64,000 nt of DNA from an uncultured Lachnospiraceae bacterium (GCA_910578795.1 CAJTSD010000001.1:177841-241840), one strand, 5' to 3'. Numbered from the stretch's first letter, positions 1-8,979 are shown. Translations and numbers: made by a program. Notes: generated by a model from the sequence alone, not told the origin.

Positions 1-957
1 ATCCGCTAAATCACTGTCTGACTTCATCAATGTTTGATAACGGTCCAAAGCAGCTTCTTTTTCCGCCTGCGTGTATTTTGCGCCACCAAGGAGGATTTCC
101 AGCTCCACCTGTGCCTTCGGCGCCATTTTTAAGCCATAGCTCATTACCGCTTCCCGTTTTTCGTCATCTGAAATTGTCTCGTCCGCCAAAAGCGCTTTTA
201 AACTATCCGATTCCATAGACGCCTTCTGCTCAATTTCATCTGCCCGTGCAAGATTTTGAAGCCCTTCCTCATACAATGCGTTAATCGAGCCTACAACACC
301 CAGTTCCCGCTTCATGGAAGACGTCACAAACCGCGACGCAGAATTATGAATCATATCGCTCACACTGTTTTGCGTTTCACCGCCATCACTGCTGCCTTCT
401 TCTGAACTTCCGCCCTCGCGCTCCTCTTCCGCCTTCTCGGACGCCTCGATGCTCTTTAACATAATCAGTAAATCACGGTTATTTTCATCAATTTCATCCT
501 GCAGCTCCGATGACTGCGTTGCCATCTGCTGTGCCTCTTTCGCCTTCTTTTGATTCGCTTCCATCTGCTTTTGCTTTTGGTCCTGCATTTCGCGAATCAG
601 GCTTTGTTTTTTCTCAATGGTGGTCAAATCCTCCCCAGGCATATTCGCCTTTTGCATAGACTTAATCGCCTTATCGATTTCCTCAATCAGAGTCAAATAT
701 TCACTCTGCGTTTCATCTGCATACTCTGACTGCTTCTGCTGACGCAGCATCATTTTTTCTGCCTTCAGACTCTGCGCGCTCTTTCCCGAACTCCCGTTCG
801 ATTGTTCGTTTAACCTTCTTCCCTCTTTTGAAATCGTAACCTTACACTGCGGTCCGTCAAAAGCATTGCCCGGCATCTGCGCAGACTGATGCTTTGGCTG
901 ACTTGCCCTTCCGACTACTACGTTGATATTATTTTGTGTTACCATTTGAATTTGCAT
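1..957 (-). CDS. Hypothetical coiled-coil protein (3' end outside window)
   Basis: The frame is open for 319 codons from an ATG at 957 and runs off the left edge, so the C-terminus is missing. A GGTGGG ribosome site lies just upstream. The N-terminus (MQIQMVTQNNINVVVGRAS) has no signal peptide. The rest is hydrophilic and rich in Lys, Glu, Gln and Met, with long heptad-like helices around residues 60-150, an acidic Glu/Ser/Gly linker near 165-180, and further helices. It looks like a soluble alpha-helical or coiled-coil structural protein. I do not recognise a family and assign no function. No neighbour informs its role, since the adjacent HAD gene lies upstream on the same strand. Confidence 0.8.
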   Translation of the reverse strand, partial: MQIQMVTQNNINVVVGRASQPKHQSAQMPGNAFDGPQCKVTISKEGRRLNEQSNGSSGKSAQSLKAEKMMLRQQKQSEYADETQSEYLTLIEEIDKAIKSMQKANMPGEDLTTIEKKQSLIREMQDQKQKQMEANQKKAKEAQQMATQSSELQDEIDENNRDLLIMLKSIEASEKAEEEREGGSSEEGSSDGGETQNSVSDMIHNSASRFVTSSMKRELGVVGSINALYEEGLQNLARADEIEQKASMESDSLKALLADETISDDEKREAVMSYGLKMAPKAQVELEILLGGAKYTQAEKEAALDRYQTLMKSDSDLAD

Positions 958-1077
958 AAGACATCCCACCCCATTCCTTTAAACGTTTTCGCAATTCCGT
1001 TTGCTTCCATAATCTGACAATACTAATATCAATAAAAACTGTACTTTATATTTATATCGGCAAAATGTCTGAAATTT

Positions 1078-1716
1078 TTAATCCATCTCTTCCATAATCT
1101 CTGGCAGCTTCTCAAATTCCGGCAGGATATAATCCGGATTTTTTGCTTCGCCAAACCCATATGACGCATACACAAACGGAATGCCCGCCACCCGCGCCGA
1201 CTCCTCGTCGCCCGCAGTGTCACCGACATAAACCGCCCGTGTCACGCCATTTCGCCTCATAATGAGCTTGTTATTCTCACCCTTTGGCAAAAGATTGTTC
1301 CCCCAGCACTCAATATCGTCAAAACACTTTTCCAGCCTGTGCGCCTTGAGAAAGCTCTCAATATACCCCTGCTGGCAGTTGCTGACCACAAAAAGCTTAT
1401 AATTCTTTTTCAGCGCCAAAAGAGTTTCCTCAAGCTTCGGATACAAAATTCCGCCATGCTCACTTAGATACCGGTTCTCCAGCTCACAGCACTCATCCAG
1501 CAGAATCTGCTGCTCTTTTTGTGTCGTATTGGGGAACAGCCTTTCTCCAATCTCTGTCATCGGCAGCCCCAAACAGCCGCTTAACTCCTCCTGCGAAATC
1601 GGCTCTGTGCGGCATTCCGGATGATTTGCCACCACCTGATTCCATGTCTTTAAAATCCCGTCTACCGCATCCCACATCGTTCCATCCAAATCAAATATGA
1701 TTGCTTCTGCTTTCAT
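1078..1716 (-). CDS. HAD-superfamily hydrolase (phosphoglycolate phosphatase-like)
   Basis: This 212-residue protein has the full haloacid dehalogenase motif set: nucleophile motif FDLDGT at residues 8-13, a motif II region VVSNCQ near 110, and a GDTAGDE motif near 166 for Mg binding. The helical insert between motifs I and II is a C1 cap, as in the Gph/PGMB group. It is probably a cytoplasmic phosphatase on a small phosphorylated metabolite; the substrate cannot be read from sequence. An AAGGAGGG ribosome site sits unusually far (about 13 nt) upstream of the ATG. It lies downstream of metG on the same strand, separated by a perfect hairpin. Confidence 0.9.
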   Translation of the reverse strand: MKAEAIIFDLDGTMWDAVDGILKTWNQVVANHPECRTEPISQEELSGCLGLPMTEIGERLFPNTTQKEQQILLDECCELENRYLSEHGGILYPKLEETLLALKKNYKLFVVSNCQQGYIESFLKAHRLEKCFDDIECWGNNLLPKGENNKLIMRRNGVTRAVYVGDTAGDEESARVAGIPFVYASYGFGEAKNPDYILPEFEKLPEIMEEMD

Positions 1717-1744
1717 TTCTATAACTGTGCTCCCTCCTTAGCAT

Positions 1745-1774
1745 GCAAGTTTGGGCTTTGCAGCCCAAACTTGC
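1745..1774. repeat. Perfect 13-bp inverted repeat between metG and HAD gene
   Basis: Arms at 1745-1757 and 1762-1774 (GCAAGTTTGGGCT and its exact complement) surround a 4-nt loop. There is no T-run on either side, so it is not a classical terminator. It resembles other long intergenic hairpins in this window (22785, 46884, 48022, 51492, 53450) and may act in RNA processing or stability. Confidence 0.8.
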
Positions 1775-1792
1775 CCAATGAAACATCGCTTT

Positions 1793-3796
1793 TCATTGTA
1801 TTTCCGCTCCCGAAGGCATCGGCTTCTCCGCAGTCATCAGCGCAAGGTTCCCCTCCGCATCCTCCGCGCATAAAAGCATTCCCTCCGACAGTACACCCGC
1901 CAGCTTCGCAGGCTTCAGGTTCACAAGTACCATCACTTTTTTACCAACCATTTCCTCCGGCGTGTAATATGCCTTAATGCCCGATACAATCTGCTTCACC
2001 TGCGAACCGATTTTTACCTGGCTGCAAAGCAGTTTTTTCGACTTTGGCACCGCCTCACACGCAATAATCTCACCCATCTGAAACTGCATTTTGGCAAAAT
2101 CATCATACGTAATTTCATCCTTTGGCTCTATATCAATAGCAGCGTCACTGCCGCCGTCTATATTTATGACATCTGTGTCATTTTTCTGCGTCGCGCTGCC
2201 ATCCGACGCCGCCTTTTGTTTCGCGGCAATCACCTCGACCTTTGCATCAACCTCTTTCGGATTAAGACGTGCAAACAAAATCTCAGGCGAATCCGTAACC
2301 TTTGTACCTGATTCATAAATCCCAAACGTCTTTGTTGAATCAAAATCACGGATCGCGCTGTTGAACTGCTTCATAATCCTTGCCGCTGTTTCCGGCATAA
2401 ACGGCTCAAGCAATCCTGCGCCAATTGATATACTTTCCACAAGATTATACAGTACCGTCGCAAGTCTGTCCTTCTTTGCATCATCCTTTGCAAGCACCCA
2501 CGGCTCTGTTTCATCGATATACTTATTGCAGCGCTTAAACAGATTAAAAATTTCCGTCAGTGCATCGGCAACACGCAGACTATCCATTTTTGCTTCCACC
2601 TTATCATACGTGCCCGTTACGACTGCCTTTAATTCCTCATCTACCTCCTCTGCAGCGCCCTTGTCCGAAACAATGCCTCCAAAATATTGATTACTCATGG
2701 AAATCGTTCTGTTGACAAGATTTCCAAGTGTATTTGCAAGGTCGGAATTTAGCCGCTCTACCATCAAATCCCACGTAATCGAACCGTCATTTTCAAATGG
2801 CATCTCATGCAGCACAAAATAGCGCACTGCATCCACGCCAAAAACCTCCGCAAGGTCATCCGCATACATAATATTTCCCTTTGACTTGCTCATCTTATCA
2901 TTATTCTGCAACAGCCAAGGATGCCCAAAAATTTGATGCGGCAGCTCCTCGCCTAGCGCCATCAGGAAAATCGGCCAGTAAATCGTGTGGAACCGGATAA
3001 TATCCTTTCCTATTAAATGCAAATCAGCAGGCCAAAGCTTTGCAAACTGCTCCGTGCTGTTTCCATCCGCATCATAACCGATGCCTGTGATATAGTTTGT
3101 CAGCGCGTCAAGCCAAACATAAACAACATGTTTATTGTCGAAATCTACCGGAATGCCCCACTTAAACGAAGTACGCGACACGCACAGATCCTGTAGACCC
3201 GGAAGAAGGAAATTGTTCATCATTTCGTTTTTCCTTGAAACCGGCTGGATAAATTCAGGGTGCTTGTTAATATGGTCAATCAGTCTGTCGGCATACTTGC
3301 TCATCTTAAAGAAATATGCCTCCTCCTTTGCAGGCTTTACCTCGCGTCCACAATCCGGACATTTTCCGTCCTTTAACTGGGATTCCGTCCAAAACGATTC
3401 ACAGGGCGTACAGTAAAGCCCTTCGTACGCTCCCTTATAAATATCGCCCTGATCATAAAGGCGCTTGAAAATCTTCTGCACCTGTTTTTCATGAAAGTCG
3501 TCCGTCGTGCGGATAAACTTATCATAAGAAATGTTAAGCATATCACACAGCCCTTTGATAACACCTGCTACATCATCAACAAATGCCTTCGGCGTCACCC
3601 CTGCCTCTGCCGCCTTCAACTCAATTTTTTGTCCATGCTCGTCCGTTCCCGTTTGGAAAAAGACATCGTAACCATCTTTTCTTTTATACCGTGCAATGCT
3701 GTCTGCAAGCACAATTTCATAATTGTTCCCAATATGCGGCTTGCCCGATGTGTAGGCAATCGCTGTTGTAATGTAGTATTTCCCTTTATTCTGCAT
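1793..3796 (-). CDS. metG: Methionyl-tRNA synthetase with C-terminal tRNA-binding domain
   Basis: Charges tRNA-Met with methionine in the cytoplasm. The 667-residue protein opens with the class I catalytic core (ITTAIAYTSGKPHIGN, carrying the HIGH-type motif). It then has a zinc knuckle with two CxxC pairs (CTPC, CPDC) near residues 125-150 and the KMSKSKGN loop near 300. An anticodon-binding helical domain follows, then a C-terminal EMAP/Trbp111-type OB fold from about 565. The longest frame starts 14 codons earlier, but the ATG at 3796 is preceded by an AAAGGCGATGG ribosome region and gives the family N-terminus. No T-box leader is visible upstream. Confidence 0.97.
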   Translation of the reverse strand: MQNKGKYYITTAIAYTSGKPHIGNNYEIVLADSIARYKRKDGYDVFFQTGTDEHGQKIELKAAEAGVTPKAFVDDVAGVIKGLCDMLNISYDKFIRTTDDFHEKQVQKIFKRLYDQGDIYKGAYEGLYCTPCESFWTESQLKDGKCPDCGREVKPAKEEAYFFKMSKYADRLIDHINKHPEFIQPVSRKNEMMNNFLLPGLQDLCVSRTSFKWGIPVDFDNKHVVYVWLDALTNYITGIGYDADGNSTEQFAKLWPADLHLIGKDIIRFHTIYWPIFLMALGEELPHQIFGHPWLLQNNDKMSKSKGNIMYADDLAEVFGVDAVRYFVLHEMPFENDGSITWDLMVERLNSDLANTLGNLVNRTISMSNQYFGGIVSDKGAAEEVDEELKAVVTGTYDKVEAKMDSLRVADALTEIFNLFKRCNKYIDETEPWVLAKDDAKKDRLATVLYNLVESISIGAGLLEPFMPETAARIMKQFNSAIRDFDSTKTFGIYESGTKVTDSPEILFARLNPKEVDAKVEVIAAKQKAASDGSATQKNDTDVINIDGGSDAAIDIEPKDEITYDDFAKMQFQMGEIIACEAVPKSKKLLCSQVKIGSQVKQIVSGIKAYYTPEEMVGKKVMVLVNLKPAKLAGVLSEGMLLCAEDAEGNLALMTAEKPMPSGAEIQ

Positions 3797-3871
3797 AAAT
3801 TTCCATCGCCTTTCTTTATTTTCCTCATTAATGCCCATTTTATCATATAACAGAAGGGTTTGTAATTTCCT

Positions 3872-4048
3872 TTAAAGTAAGGTATACTCCATCATTTCAT
3901 ACAATAGCCTTGAACCTTCTGCAATCTCCACAGGAAGCAGCGCCCTTGCCACACATTTCGTTTCCTCCGACGCGTCATCCTCCCGTTTCAAATACGCATA
4001 ATCTCCATCAAGACTGTCCACCGTGTAATAAATCTTGTCCAACAGCAT
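3872..4048 (-). CDS. Small 58-residue protein, DUF3006-like
   Basis: Translation gives MLLDKIYYTVDSLDGDYAYL then a charged segment and ARALLPVEIAEGSRL. The pattern (two beta strands, 'DGDYAYL', then an LP-x-x-x-A-x-G turn) resembles DUF3006 proteins, small beta-rich proteins of unknown function. It has AAAGGG 7 nt upstream of its ATG and begins 11 bp after the stop of the RpiB-like gene, so the two are probably co-transcribed. Too short for confident family assignment. Confidence 0.65.
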   Translation of the reverse strand: MLLDKIYYTVDSLDGDYAYLKREDDASEETKCVARALLPVEIAEGSRLLYEMMEYTLL

Positions 4049-4059
4049 ACGAATACCCT

Positions 4060-4698
4060 TTATGCCAAAACAGCTTTTACTGCCGCAGCAATTTTCTCAT
4101 CCTTGCAGTTTGCAAAGAAATATTCCTGAAACTTCTCACCGCTTAACGCGCCCTTACAAAGCTCTTTGTCAAGCTTTGGCAGAATATCACAAAGATCCGC
4201 ATGTGTCACGGTCTTTACTTCGTCAAGGATTTTCTTGTTTCTCTGCTCCGGCACAACGCGCTCCTTTGGATATCCGCCGCCGCCCGGTGCACAAAACAGC
4301 TTTTCAAAGATATATTCCAAATTCAGTTCCCCGCCCCATCCGAAGTTTTCGGCAAATGGAAGCGCCACGCAGTTTCCGTCATTGACCTGTGAAAACAGAT
4401 ATGCGTCAAGCGGTGACTCGATATGTCCGCACAGCACCTTGGGAAATGCATTGCAGGCAAGCATTGCGCCTTCACCTGTTCCGCATCCTGTGATAACAAA
4501 ATCTGCCGCTTTGGAATTTAATAAAACTGCTGCAAGGATACCGTTCTGTACATATGTTAGCTGGTGCTCATCCTCCGCCGTATACATGCCATAGTTAAAT
4601 ACTTCATGCCCCATCGGCTCCACAACCTTCTTGAGTGTTTCACAAATCATGGCATTTTTTGCAGCCTGACTATTTTCATTGATTAATGCGATTTTCAT
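4060..4698 (-). CDS. RpiB/LacA/LacB-family sugar-phosphate isomerase
   Basis: A 212-residue cytoplasmic protein with the family core: N-terminal MKIALINENSQAAKN strand-loop, then FVITGCGTGEGAMLACNAFP near residues 67-86 and a DAYLFSQVNDGNC segment near 98-110. It belongs to the longer, divergent branch that lacks the DHAG start motif of classical ribose-5-phosphate isomerase B. It probably interconverts an aldose and a ketose phosphate; the sugar is unknown. A GGAAGGAAG ribosome site precedes the ATG. An extended -10 box lies about 65 bp upstream. It is followed by a tiny DUF3006-like gene. Confidence 0.85.
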   Translation of the reverse strand: MKIALINENSQAAKNAMICETLKKVVEPMGHEVFNYGMYTAEDEHQLTYVQNGILAAVLLNSKAADFVITGCGTGEGAMLACNAFPKVLCGHIESPLDAYLFSQVNDGNCVALPFAENFGWGGELNLEYIFEKLFCAPGGGGYPKERVVPEQRNKKILDEVKTVTHADLCDILPKLDKELCKGALSGEKFQEYFFANCKDEKIAAAVKAVLA

Positions 4699-4758
4699 TT
4701 TTAAATCTTCCTTTCCGTTTGATAAGTGTTTTTGCGGTTTATATCCGCCAATATCTTA

Positions 4759-4767
4759 AGTATAGCA
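4759..4767 (-). promoter_or_regulatory. Candidate extended -10 promoter for the RpiB-like gene
   Basis: On the minus strand the sequence reads TGCTATACT, an extended -10 element (TGn plus TATACT). No good -35 is seen 17 bp upstream. The rest of the 330-bp gap (4699-5026) is AT-rich and shows no gene. Confidence 0.4.
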
Positions 4768-5026
4768 CTAACCCCCCTAGAAATACCATCTTTTATTCAA
4801 TTTTTCTCATTCATTTTTCCCATAAAGCATCTGTTGAATTTTTAAATATCTGTTGAATTTACATAATAGTGTTATTTTTTGGAATACTTTATAAAAATTC
4901 TCACGACTTTTATTCTTTTTTGTGAATTTTATACATTTTTAATTGCATTCATCGTTTATTTGAGATATAGTTAATATATAAGATACGTTTTGCTAATCAA
5001 TACAGTCAGCAGGGGGGGTATGAATA

Positions 5027-5737
5027 TTGATCGCAAGGAAAAATGATTACTCATCAGAATTGATAAAAGAAATGAATACCGCACTTTCCTTTGTAGCCGC
5101 CTCCACGAAAACCGAGCGTATCTCCCAAGAGGAATACGACCAACTGGTTGAACCCTACAAGGAAGCAATGACACGCCTTGAGGTTCGCATGAACGGTTTG
5201 AATGAAGATTACAGAAAAAAATACCGCGACTACCCAATACATAATATACAGGCTCGCATCAAAAGCAGAAAGAGCATTGAGAAGAAATTATTGTTCCGAA
5301 ATCTTCCGGTTACGGCATACACGGCAAAAGACAATTTGACAGACATTGCGGGAATCCGCGTAATCTGCTATTTCGTTGAAGATATTTTCAGTATCCTTTC
5401 TTTAGTAAGAACGCAGACTGATTTGTTGATTCTAAAGGAAAGTGACTATATCCATTATCCGAAAAGCAGCGGATATAAAAGCTACCATATGGTACTTGGC
5501 GTACCGGTATACCGCATTGAAGGAATGCAATATTATCCTGTGGAAATCCAGTTCCGCACGCTTGCGATGGATTTATGGGCAAGTATGGAGCACCGCATCT
5601 GTTACAAGGGGGAAACCTCCGAGGAAACAACCGATGCGTTCCAAAATTATTCTACCGAGCTTTCCGAGATGGAGCGGCGTATGAAGCATCTGCTCGATGA
5701 GGCACGCAGGGATAATCCACAGGAACCGATACTTTAA
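5027..5737 (+). CDS. Small alarmone synthetase (RelQ/YjbM-type GTP pyrophosphokinase)
   Basis: Makes (p)ppGpp from ATP and GTP/GDP. The 236-residue protein has only the synthetase domain, with no HD hydrolase, TGS or ACT domain. Motifs: RIKSRKSIEKKL near 76, DIAGIRVICYF near 110, KSSGYKSYHMVL near 146 and VEIQFRTLAMDLWASMEH near 172, all typical of RelQ. The start is a TTG with a strong AGGGGGGG site 8 nt upstream; the nearby ATG at 5020 gives only a short peptide. It is monocistronic with a terminator-like hairpin after it. Single-domain synthetases of this class are usually controlled at transcription under cell-wall stress, which is family knowledge and not shown here. Confidence 0.92.
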   Translation: MIARKNDYSSELIKEMNTALSFVAASTKTERISQEEYDQLVEPYKEAMTRLEVRMNGLNEDYRKKYRDYPIHNIQARIKSRKSIEKKLLFRNLPVTAYTAKDNLTDIAGIRVICYFVEDIFSILSLVRTQTDLLILKESDYIHYPKSSGYKSYHMVLGVPVYRIEGMQYYPVEIQFRTLAMDLWASMEHRICYKGETSEETTDAFQNYSTELSEMERRMKHLLDEARRDNPQEPIL

Positions 5738-5769
5738 ATTTGTATATTAGCAGCTTTTTCTCCTTTCTG

Positions 5770-5800
5770 AAAGGCAGACCACACTACTTGGTCTGCCTTT
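5770..5800. terminator. Hairpin between convergent relQ-like and DUF1934 genes
   Basis: Perfect 11-bp arms (AAAGGCAGACC / GGTCTGCCTTT) with a 9-nt loop. Short T-tracts follow on both strands, so it probably ends transcription from both sides. Confidence 0.75.
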
Positions 5801-5825
5801 TATCCTGCCACATCAGGGCATGTCG

Positions 5826-6281
5826 TTATATGGCAGGTCTTGATGTGATATGTATTGCGATATTACAGTCTGCAATAAACTGGTAATTCGCTTCAAGTCC
5901 GTATTCAATCGATATGTTTATATCGTCCTGTGTTTCTTCCGTTCTGATTTTTTTCGTATCAAGCGCAACCAAAATATTTCCAAAGGGAGTATGGTAATCC
6001 GCCATTGTTTTCTTACCCTCGGAAAACACCATCTGCACATTCACAGGACCTTTCTTGGAAATAATAAATTCCCTGTCCCTTAACCTTATCAGATTTTTGA
6101 TAGCGCCTGCGAACCCGTCCACAAGCTCCTCATATACGATAAAATGCCCCTCATTTCTATAATAATATCTGCCAGGACAAATCGTTTCTATGCTGTCAAG
6201 TTCCTCGTCGCTTGCCGTTTCCCTTACATCAGCGTCTGCAAACTGCAGCCCCTTTACCGACACCAGTACATCTTTTGTCAT
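5826..6281 (-). CDS. DUF1934 (YwiB-like) calycin-fold protein
   Basis: A 151-residue soluble protein with the DUF1934 pattern: VLVSVKGLQ at the start, YYYRNEGHFIVYEE, a central strand pair (REFIISKKGPVNVQMVF), MADYHTPFGN and a C-terminal IEYGLEANYQ strand. Members form a small lipocalin-like beta-barrel; their ligand is unknown. It sits 9 bp downstream of a 77-residue ORF and is probably at the end of the GNAT-ispE-gntR transcript. The stop is followed by the bidirectional hairpin at 5770. Confidence 0.85.
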   Translation of the reverse strand: MTKDVLVSVKGLQFADADVRETASDEELDSIETICPGRYYYRNEGHFIVYEELVDGFAGAIKNLIRLRDREFIISKKGPVNVQMVFSEGKKTMADYHTPFGNILVALDTKKIRTEETQDDINISIEYGLEANYQFIADCNIAIHITSRPAI

Positions 6282-6290
6282 AATACCCCC

Positions 6291-6524
6291 TCAGTTCCTG
6301 CCAAACAACTCCGCAATCCCGAACTTAAACTCCAGCCTTGGATTCTCGATGCCGTCTGTTTTATTGTTATAAAAATACAACTCCATAAACTCCTGTGCTT
6401 CTTCGCGGTCCAGTTCATTTCCTTCCTCATCAAAAATGCATCCGCCTGCCACATCAATAAATATCTCCGGAGAGAGCGCACCAATCCAAAGCACTACCCC
6501 AAGCATCAATATCAAATTACGCAC
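6291..6524 (-). CDS. Small exported or membrane-anchored hypothetical protein
   Basis: 77 residues starting at a GTG with AGGAGG 9 nt upstream, which decides this start. Residues 1-25 are hydrophobic (LILMLGVVLWIGALSPEIF) and could be a signal anchor. The rest is acidic, with FDEEGNELDREEA followed by a short C-terminal strand. No family recognised. It ends 9 bp before the DUF1934 gene, suggesting translation from one message. Confidence 0.7.
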   Translation of the reverse strand: MRNLILMLGVVLWIGALSPEIFIDVAGGCIFDEEGNELDREEAQEFMELYFYNNKTDGIENPRLEFKFGIAELFGRN

Positions 6525-6597
6525 CTGTCCATACCTCCTATATCCGTGTGTTCAAACCCATTCGGGCATATATAAAGTATGGACAGCTTTTAACGGT

Positions 6598-7287
6598 TTA
6601 TTCGCTATCGTTGTTTTTTTCACCTTTTTCAAGCTGCAGCTGCCTGATGATAGCCTCTTCCTGATTATCGATATGCTTTTTCACCACGCTCGCAGCCGCT
6701 TTTTTATCCTTGATCCGGATACATTTGTACATCTCCTTATGCTCCTGTACAAGCATGTCATGCTGACTGTCATCCTTGATATACTCAAAACGGTACCGGT
6801 ACATTTGCTCGGATAAGTTGTTTACAAGCTGAATTAACCGCTGATTTCCTGTTGACATCACGATAATATCATGAAATGCCACATCTGCCTCTGCGATTTT
6901 TCTCGTATCCTTTGTCTTTGTTGCCTCTTCAAAACACTCGCATGCCTCACAAAGAAGTTCCAGCTCCCCCTGTCCCATGCGTTCACATGCCAACTCTATC
7001 GCAAGCACATCAAGCGCGCTGCGCACTTCAAGTACATCTTTTAAACTTTTCCATGAAATCTGCGCGACCTCCGCACCTCTGCGCGGTATCATAATCACAA
7101 GACCTTCCAGCTCAAGTCTTCTGATTGCTTCTCTTATGGGCGTACGGCTTACACCAAGCTTATTTGCAAGATGTATTTCCATCAGTCTTTCGCCCGGCTT
7201 CAATTTCCCTGTAAGAATTTCCTGCCTCAGCGTATTAAACACCACATCCCGAAGCGGCAAATACTCGTCGTCCATAATCATGCTCAT
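6598..7287 (-). CDS. GntR-family transcription regulator, FadR subfamily
   Basis: A 229-residue DNA-binding repressor or activator. The N-terminal winged helix is clear: VFNTLRQEILTGKLKPGERL, then the recognition segment LGVSRTPIREAIRRLELEGL at about residues 48-67. The C-terminal two-thirds is an all-helical FCD ligand domain with metal-site-type residues (the D of AEADVAFHDII, and later His residues in LVQEHKEMY and VKKHID). FadR-group proteins sense organic acids or sugars acids. GAGGAGG lies 10 nt before the ATG. It sits between ispE and the 77-residue ORF; its target is not evident from neighbours. Confidence 0.92.
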   Translation of the reverse strand: MSMIMDDEYLPLRDVVFNTLRQEILTGKLKPGERLMEIHLANKLGVSRTPIREAIRRLELEGLVIMIPRRGAEVAQISWKSLKDVLEVRSALDVLAIELACERMGQGELELLCEACECFEEATKTKDTRKIAEADVAFHDIIVMSTGNQRLIQLVNNLSEQMYRYRFEYIKDDSQHDMLVQEHKEMYKCIRIKDKKAAASVVKKHIDNQEEAIIRQLQLEKGEKNNDSE

Positions 7288-7317
7288 ACAAATAAATCCT
7301 CCTCGTTTTTCTTATTC

Positions 7318-8199
7318 CTACTGATTGTAAAATGTCGTAACATGAATTTGCGCATAAACCCCTTTTTGTTCCAGTGTCCTGCGCACATACTCTGCTGCAT
7401 TAGAGGCTGTCGCAACATCCTGAAACACACCGAAGATACTCGGTCCGCTCCCGCTCATCATTGCACCCAATGCACCGTTTCCTGTCAGCATTTTCTTAAT
7501 ATCCGTAATAATTGGAAATTCCGCTTCTGTAACACTTTCCATCACATTTTCCATGCGTTGTGTAATGCCCGCCAAATCACTGTCCTCCAATGCCCTTACC
7601 ATACCGTCAATATCAGGGTGTGTTTTCATTTCGCTCAAATCAAGACTCTGATACACCTTTCCTGTTGATACCATAATCGGCGGCTTTACCACCACGATAT
7701 CCGCATGAGGCGGCTTCGGCAGCGGTGTAAGTTTTTCACCGATTCCCTCTGCAAGCGCCGTACCACCCATAATACAGAAGGGAATATCTGCACCAAGCGG
7801 CAGCGCAATCTCCATCAGTTCTTTTTTGCTCCTGCCAAGCGCAAACATCTCGTTCATGGCTAGCATTATGCCTGCTGCGTCCGTGCTGCCTCCTGCCATT
7901 CCTGCTGCCACGGGAATATTCTTTTTCAGGCTTATTTCAATTCCCTGCTCGATATGGTAACGTTCCCGCATCAGCTTTGCCGCTTTATAAATTAAATTAT
8001 CCTCAAGCTTTCCGAGGTTATCCACGCTGTTAATCAGCAGGACAATATCCGGTTCCAGCCTTTTCTTCAGGAACAGTTCATCATATAAATCTATGGTCTG
8101 CATAATCATTTTTACTTCATGGTAGCCGTTTTCAAGCCGTCTGCATACATCTAACCCTAAGTTTATTTTAGCCCTTGCCTTATAATTCAAAGAATCCAT
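7318..8199 (-). CDS. ispE: 4-diphosphocytidyl-2-C-methyl-D-erythritol kinase
   Basis: Phosphorylates CDP-methylerythritol in the MEP isoprenoid pathway. The 293-residue protein shows GHMP-kinase order: YKARAKINLGLDV at the N-terminus, the ATP loop PVAAGMAGGSTDAAG near residue 95, PLGADIPFC near 133, and the C-terminal GALGAMMSGSGPSIFG motif. The longest frame begins 11 codons earlier, but the ATG at 8199 has an AAGGGG site and gives the expected N-terminus. It lies 30 bp upstream of the GntR gene on the same strand. Confidence 0.96.
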   Translation of the reverse strand: MDSLNYKARAKINLGLDVCRRLENGYHEVKMIMQTIDLYDELFLKKRLEPDIVLLINSVDNLGKLEDNLIYKAAKLMRERYHIEQGIEISLKKNIPVAAGMAGGSTDAAGIMLAMNEMFALGRSKKELMEIALPLGADIPFCIMGGTALAEGIGEKLTPLPKPPHADIVVVKPPIMVSTGKVYQSLDLSEMKTHPDIDGMVRALEDSDLAGITQRMENVMESVTEAEFPIITDIKKMLTGNGALGAMMSGSGPSIFGVFQDVATASNAAEYVRRTLEQKGVYAQIHVTTFYNQ

Positions 8200-8261
8200 A
8201 CTGCTCCCCTTTTTGTATTTTTTTAAGAACAATTTATTTGATTATACCGAAAAAACCCCAC

Positions 8262-8861
8262 TTAGTCAACTACCCAAAGGCTTACCTGATTTTCGTAATG
8301 ATGCTTTTTAAACATTGTTCTATAAATATTATCAAGCGATTGGAACAAAATGCCCGTTTCCTGTTTCTCCCTTGAATTTTGGGCAAACTGATACAACAGG
8401 ATGCTATATGTCACACCAAATAGCCGCGAACCAAGCATTGTGCCCTGGCAGCCATTATTTTCGTAAAACGCAATTCTGCGCTCGCGAATCCTGCGTTCCT
8501 GTTCGTTTTCGGCAAAGTCAATGTTTTCGGATTCAATAAAAAATCCCTCAAGTCCTGGGTATTTTTGTTTCAGGGCATCTTCTATTAAAATAAAGAAATG
8601 ATGTCCGACACCTGTACCACGGTGTTGTTTGATGACGGCAAGGTAATCAAGAAGCCCGTAAGGCTGCCCTTCGGCGACAATAAAGACTGCATAGGCACGC
8701 AATTCACTGTTTTCGTAAAGTCCGAATGCACTGCTCAGTCCTGTTTCCATTGTGTATACCATCCGCTCAAGCGGTTTTAATTCATCTGCCGGAAAGTCGT
8801 CTGTCATGTAGGTTTGGTAAATCATTGTGAATTCCTTAACATTCAATTCTTTGAGGTACAT
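8262..8861 (-). CDS. GNAT-family acetyltransferase
   Basis: A 199-residue protein with the GNAT fold. The acetyl-CoA motif is LAVIKQHRGTGVGHHFF (R-x-x-G-x-G type), preceded by strands RAYAVFIVAEGQPYG and followed by IAFYENNGCQ. It probably transfers an acetyl group from acetyl-CoA to an unknown small-molecule or protein amine. The ATG at 8861 is preceded by AAAGGA; the longer frame would start at a TTG with no site. It is first in a run with ispE and gntR, downstream of a promoter at 8901-8928. Confidence 0.85.
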   Translation of the reverse strand: MYLKELNVKEFTMIYQTYMTDDFPADELKPLERMVYTMETGLSSAFGLYENSELRAYAVFIVAEGQPYGLLDYLAVIKQHRGTGVGHHFFILIEDALKQKYPGLEGFFIESENIDFAENEQERRIRERRIAFYENNGCQGTMLGSRLFGVTYSILLYQFAQNSREKQETGILFQSLDNIYRTMFKKHHYENQVSLWVVD

Positions 8862-8900
8862 TGTTCTTCCATTTCCTTTCTTTATCAAAAATACATAAAT

Positions 8901-8928
8901 ATAATAAAAATATATATCACAATCACAA
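8901..8928 (-). promoter_or_regulatory. Candidate promoter for the GNAT-ispE-gntR run
   Basis: Minus strand: TTGTGA, 16-bp spacer, TATTAT, ending about 40 bp before the GNAT start. A 7-bp inverted repeat (ACAACAT / ATGTTGT, around 8925-8945) overlaps the upstream side and might be an operator. Confidence 0.5.
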
Positions 8929-8979
8929 CATTACGGATATGTTGTAGTATAAACTATTTAAACGCAGCTTACAACAAAC

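Noticed and set aside
3797..4060. T-box riboswitch before metG
   Set aside because: The space upstream is taken by the small DUF3006-like gene, and no T-box sequence or terminator/antiterminator pair is seen.
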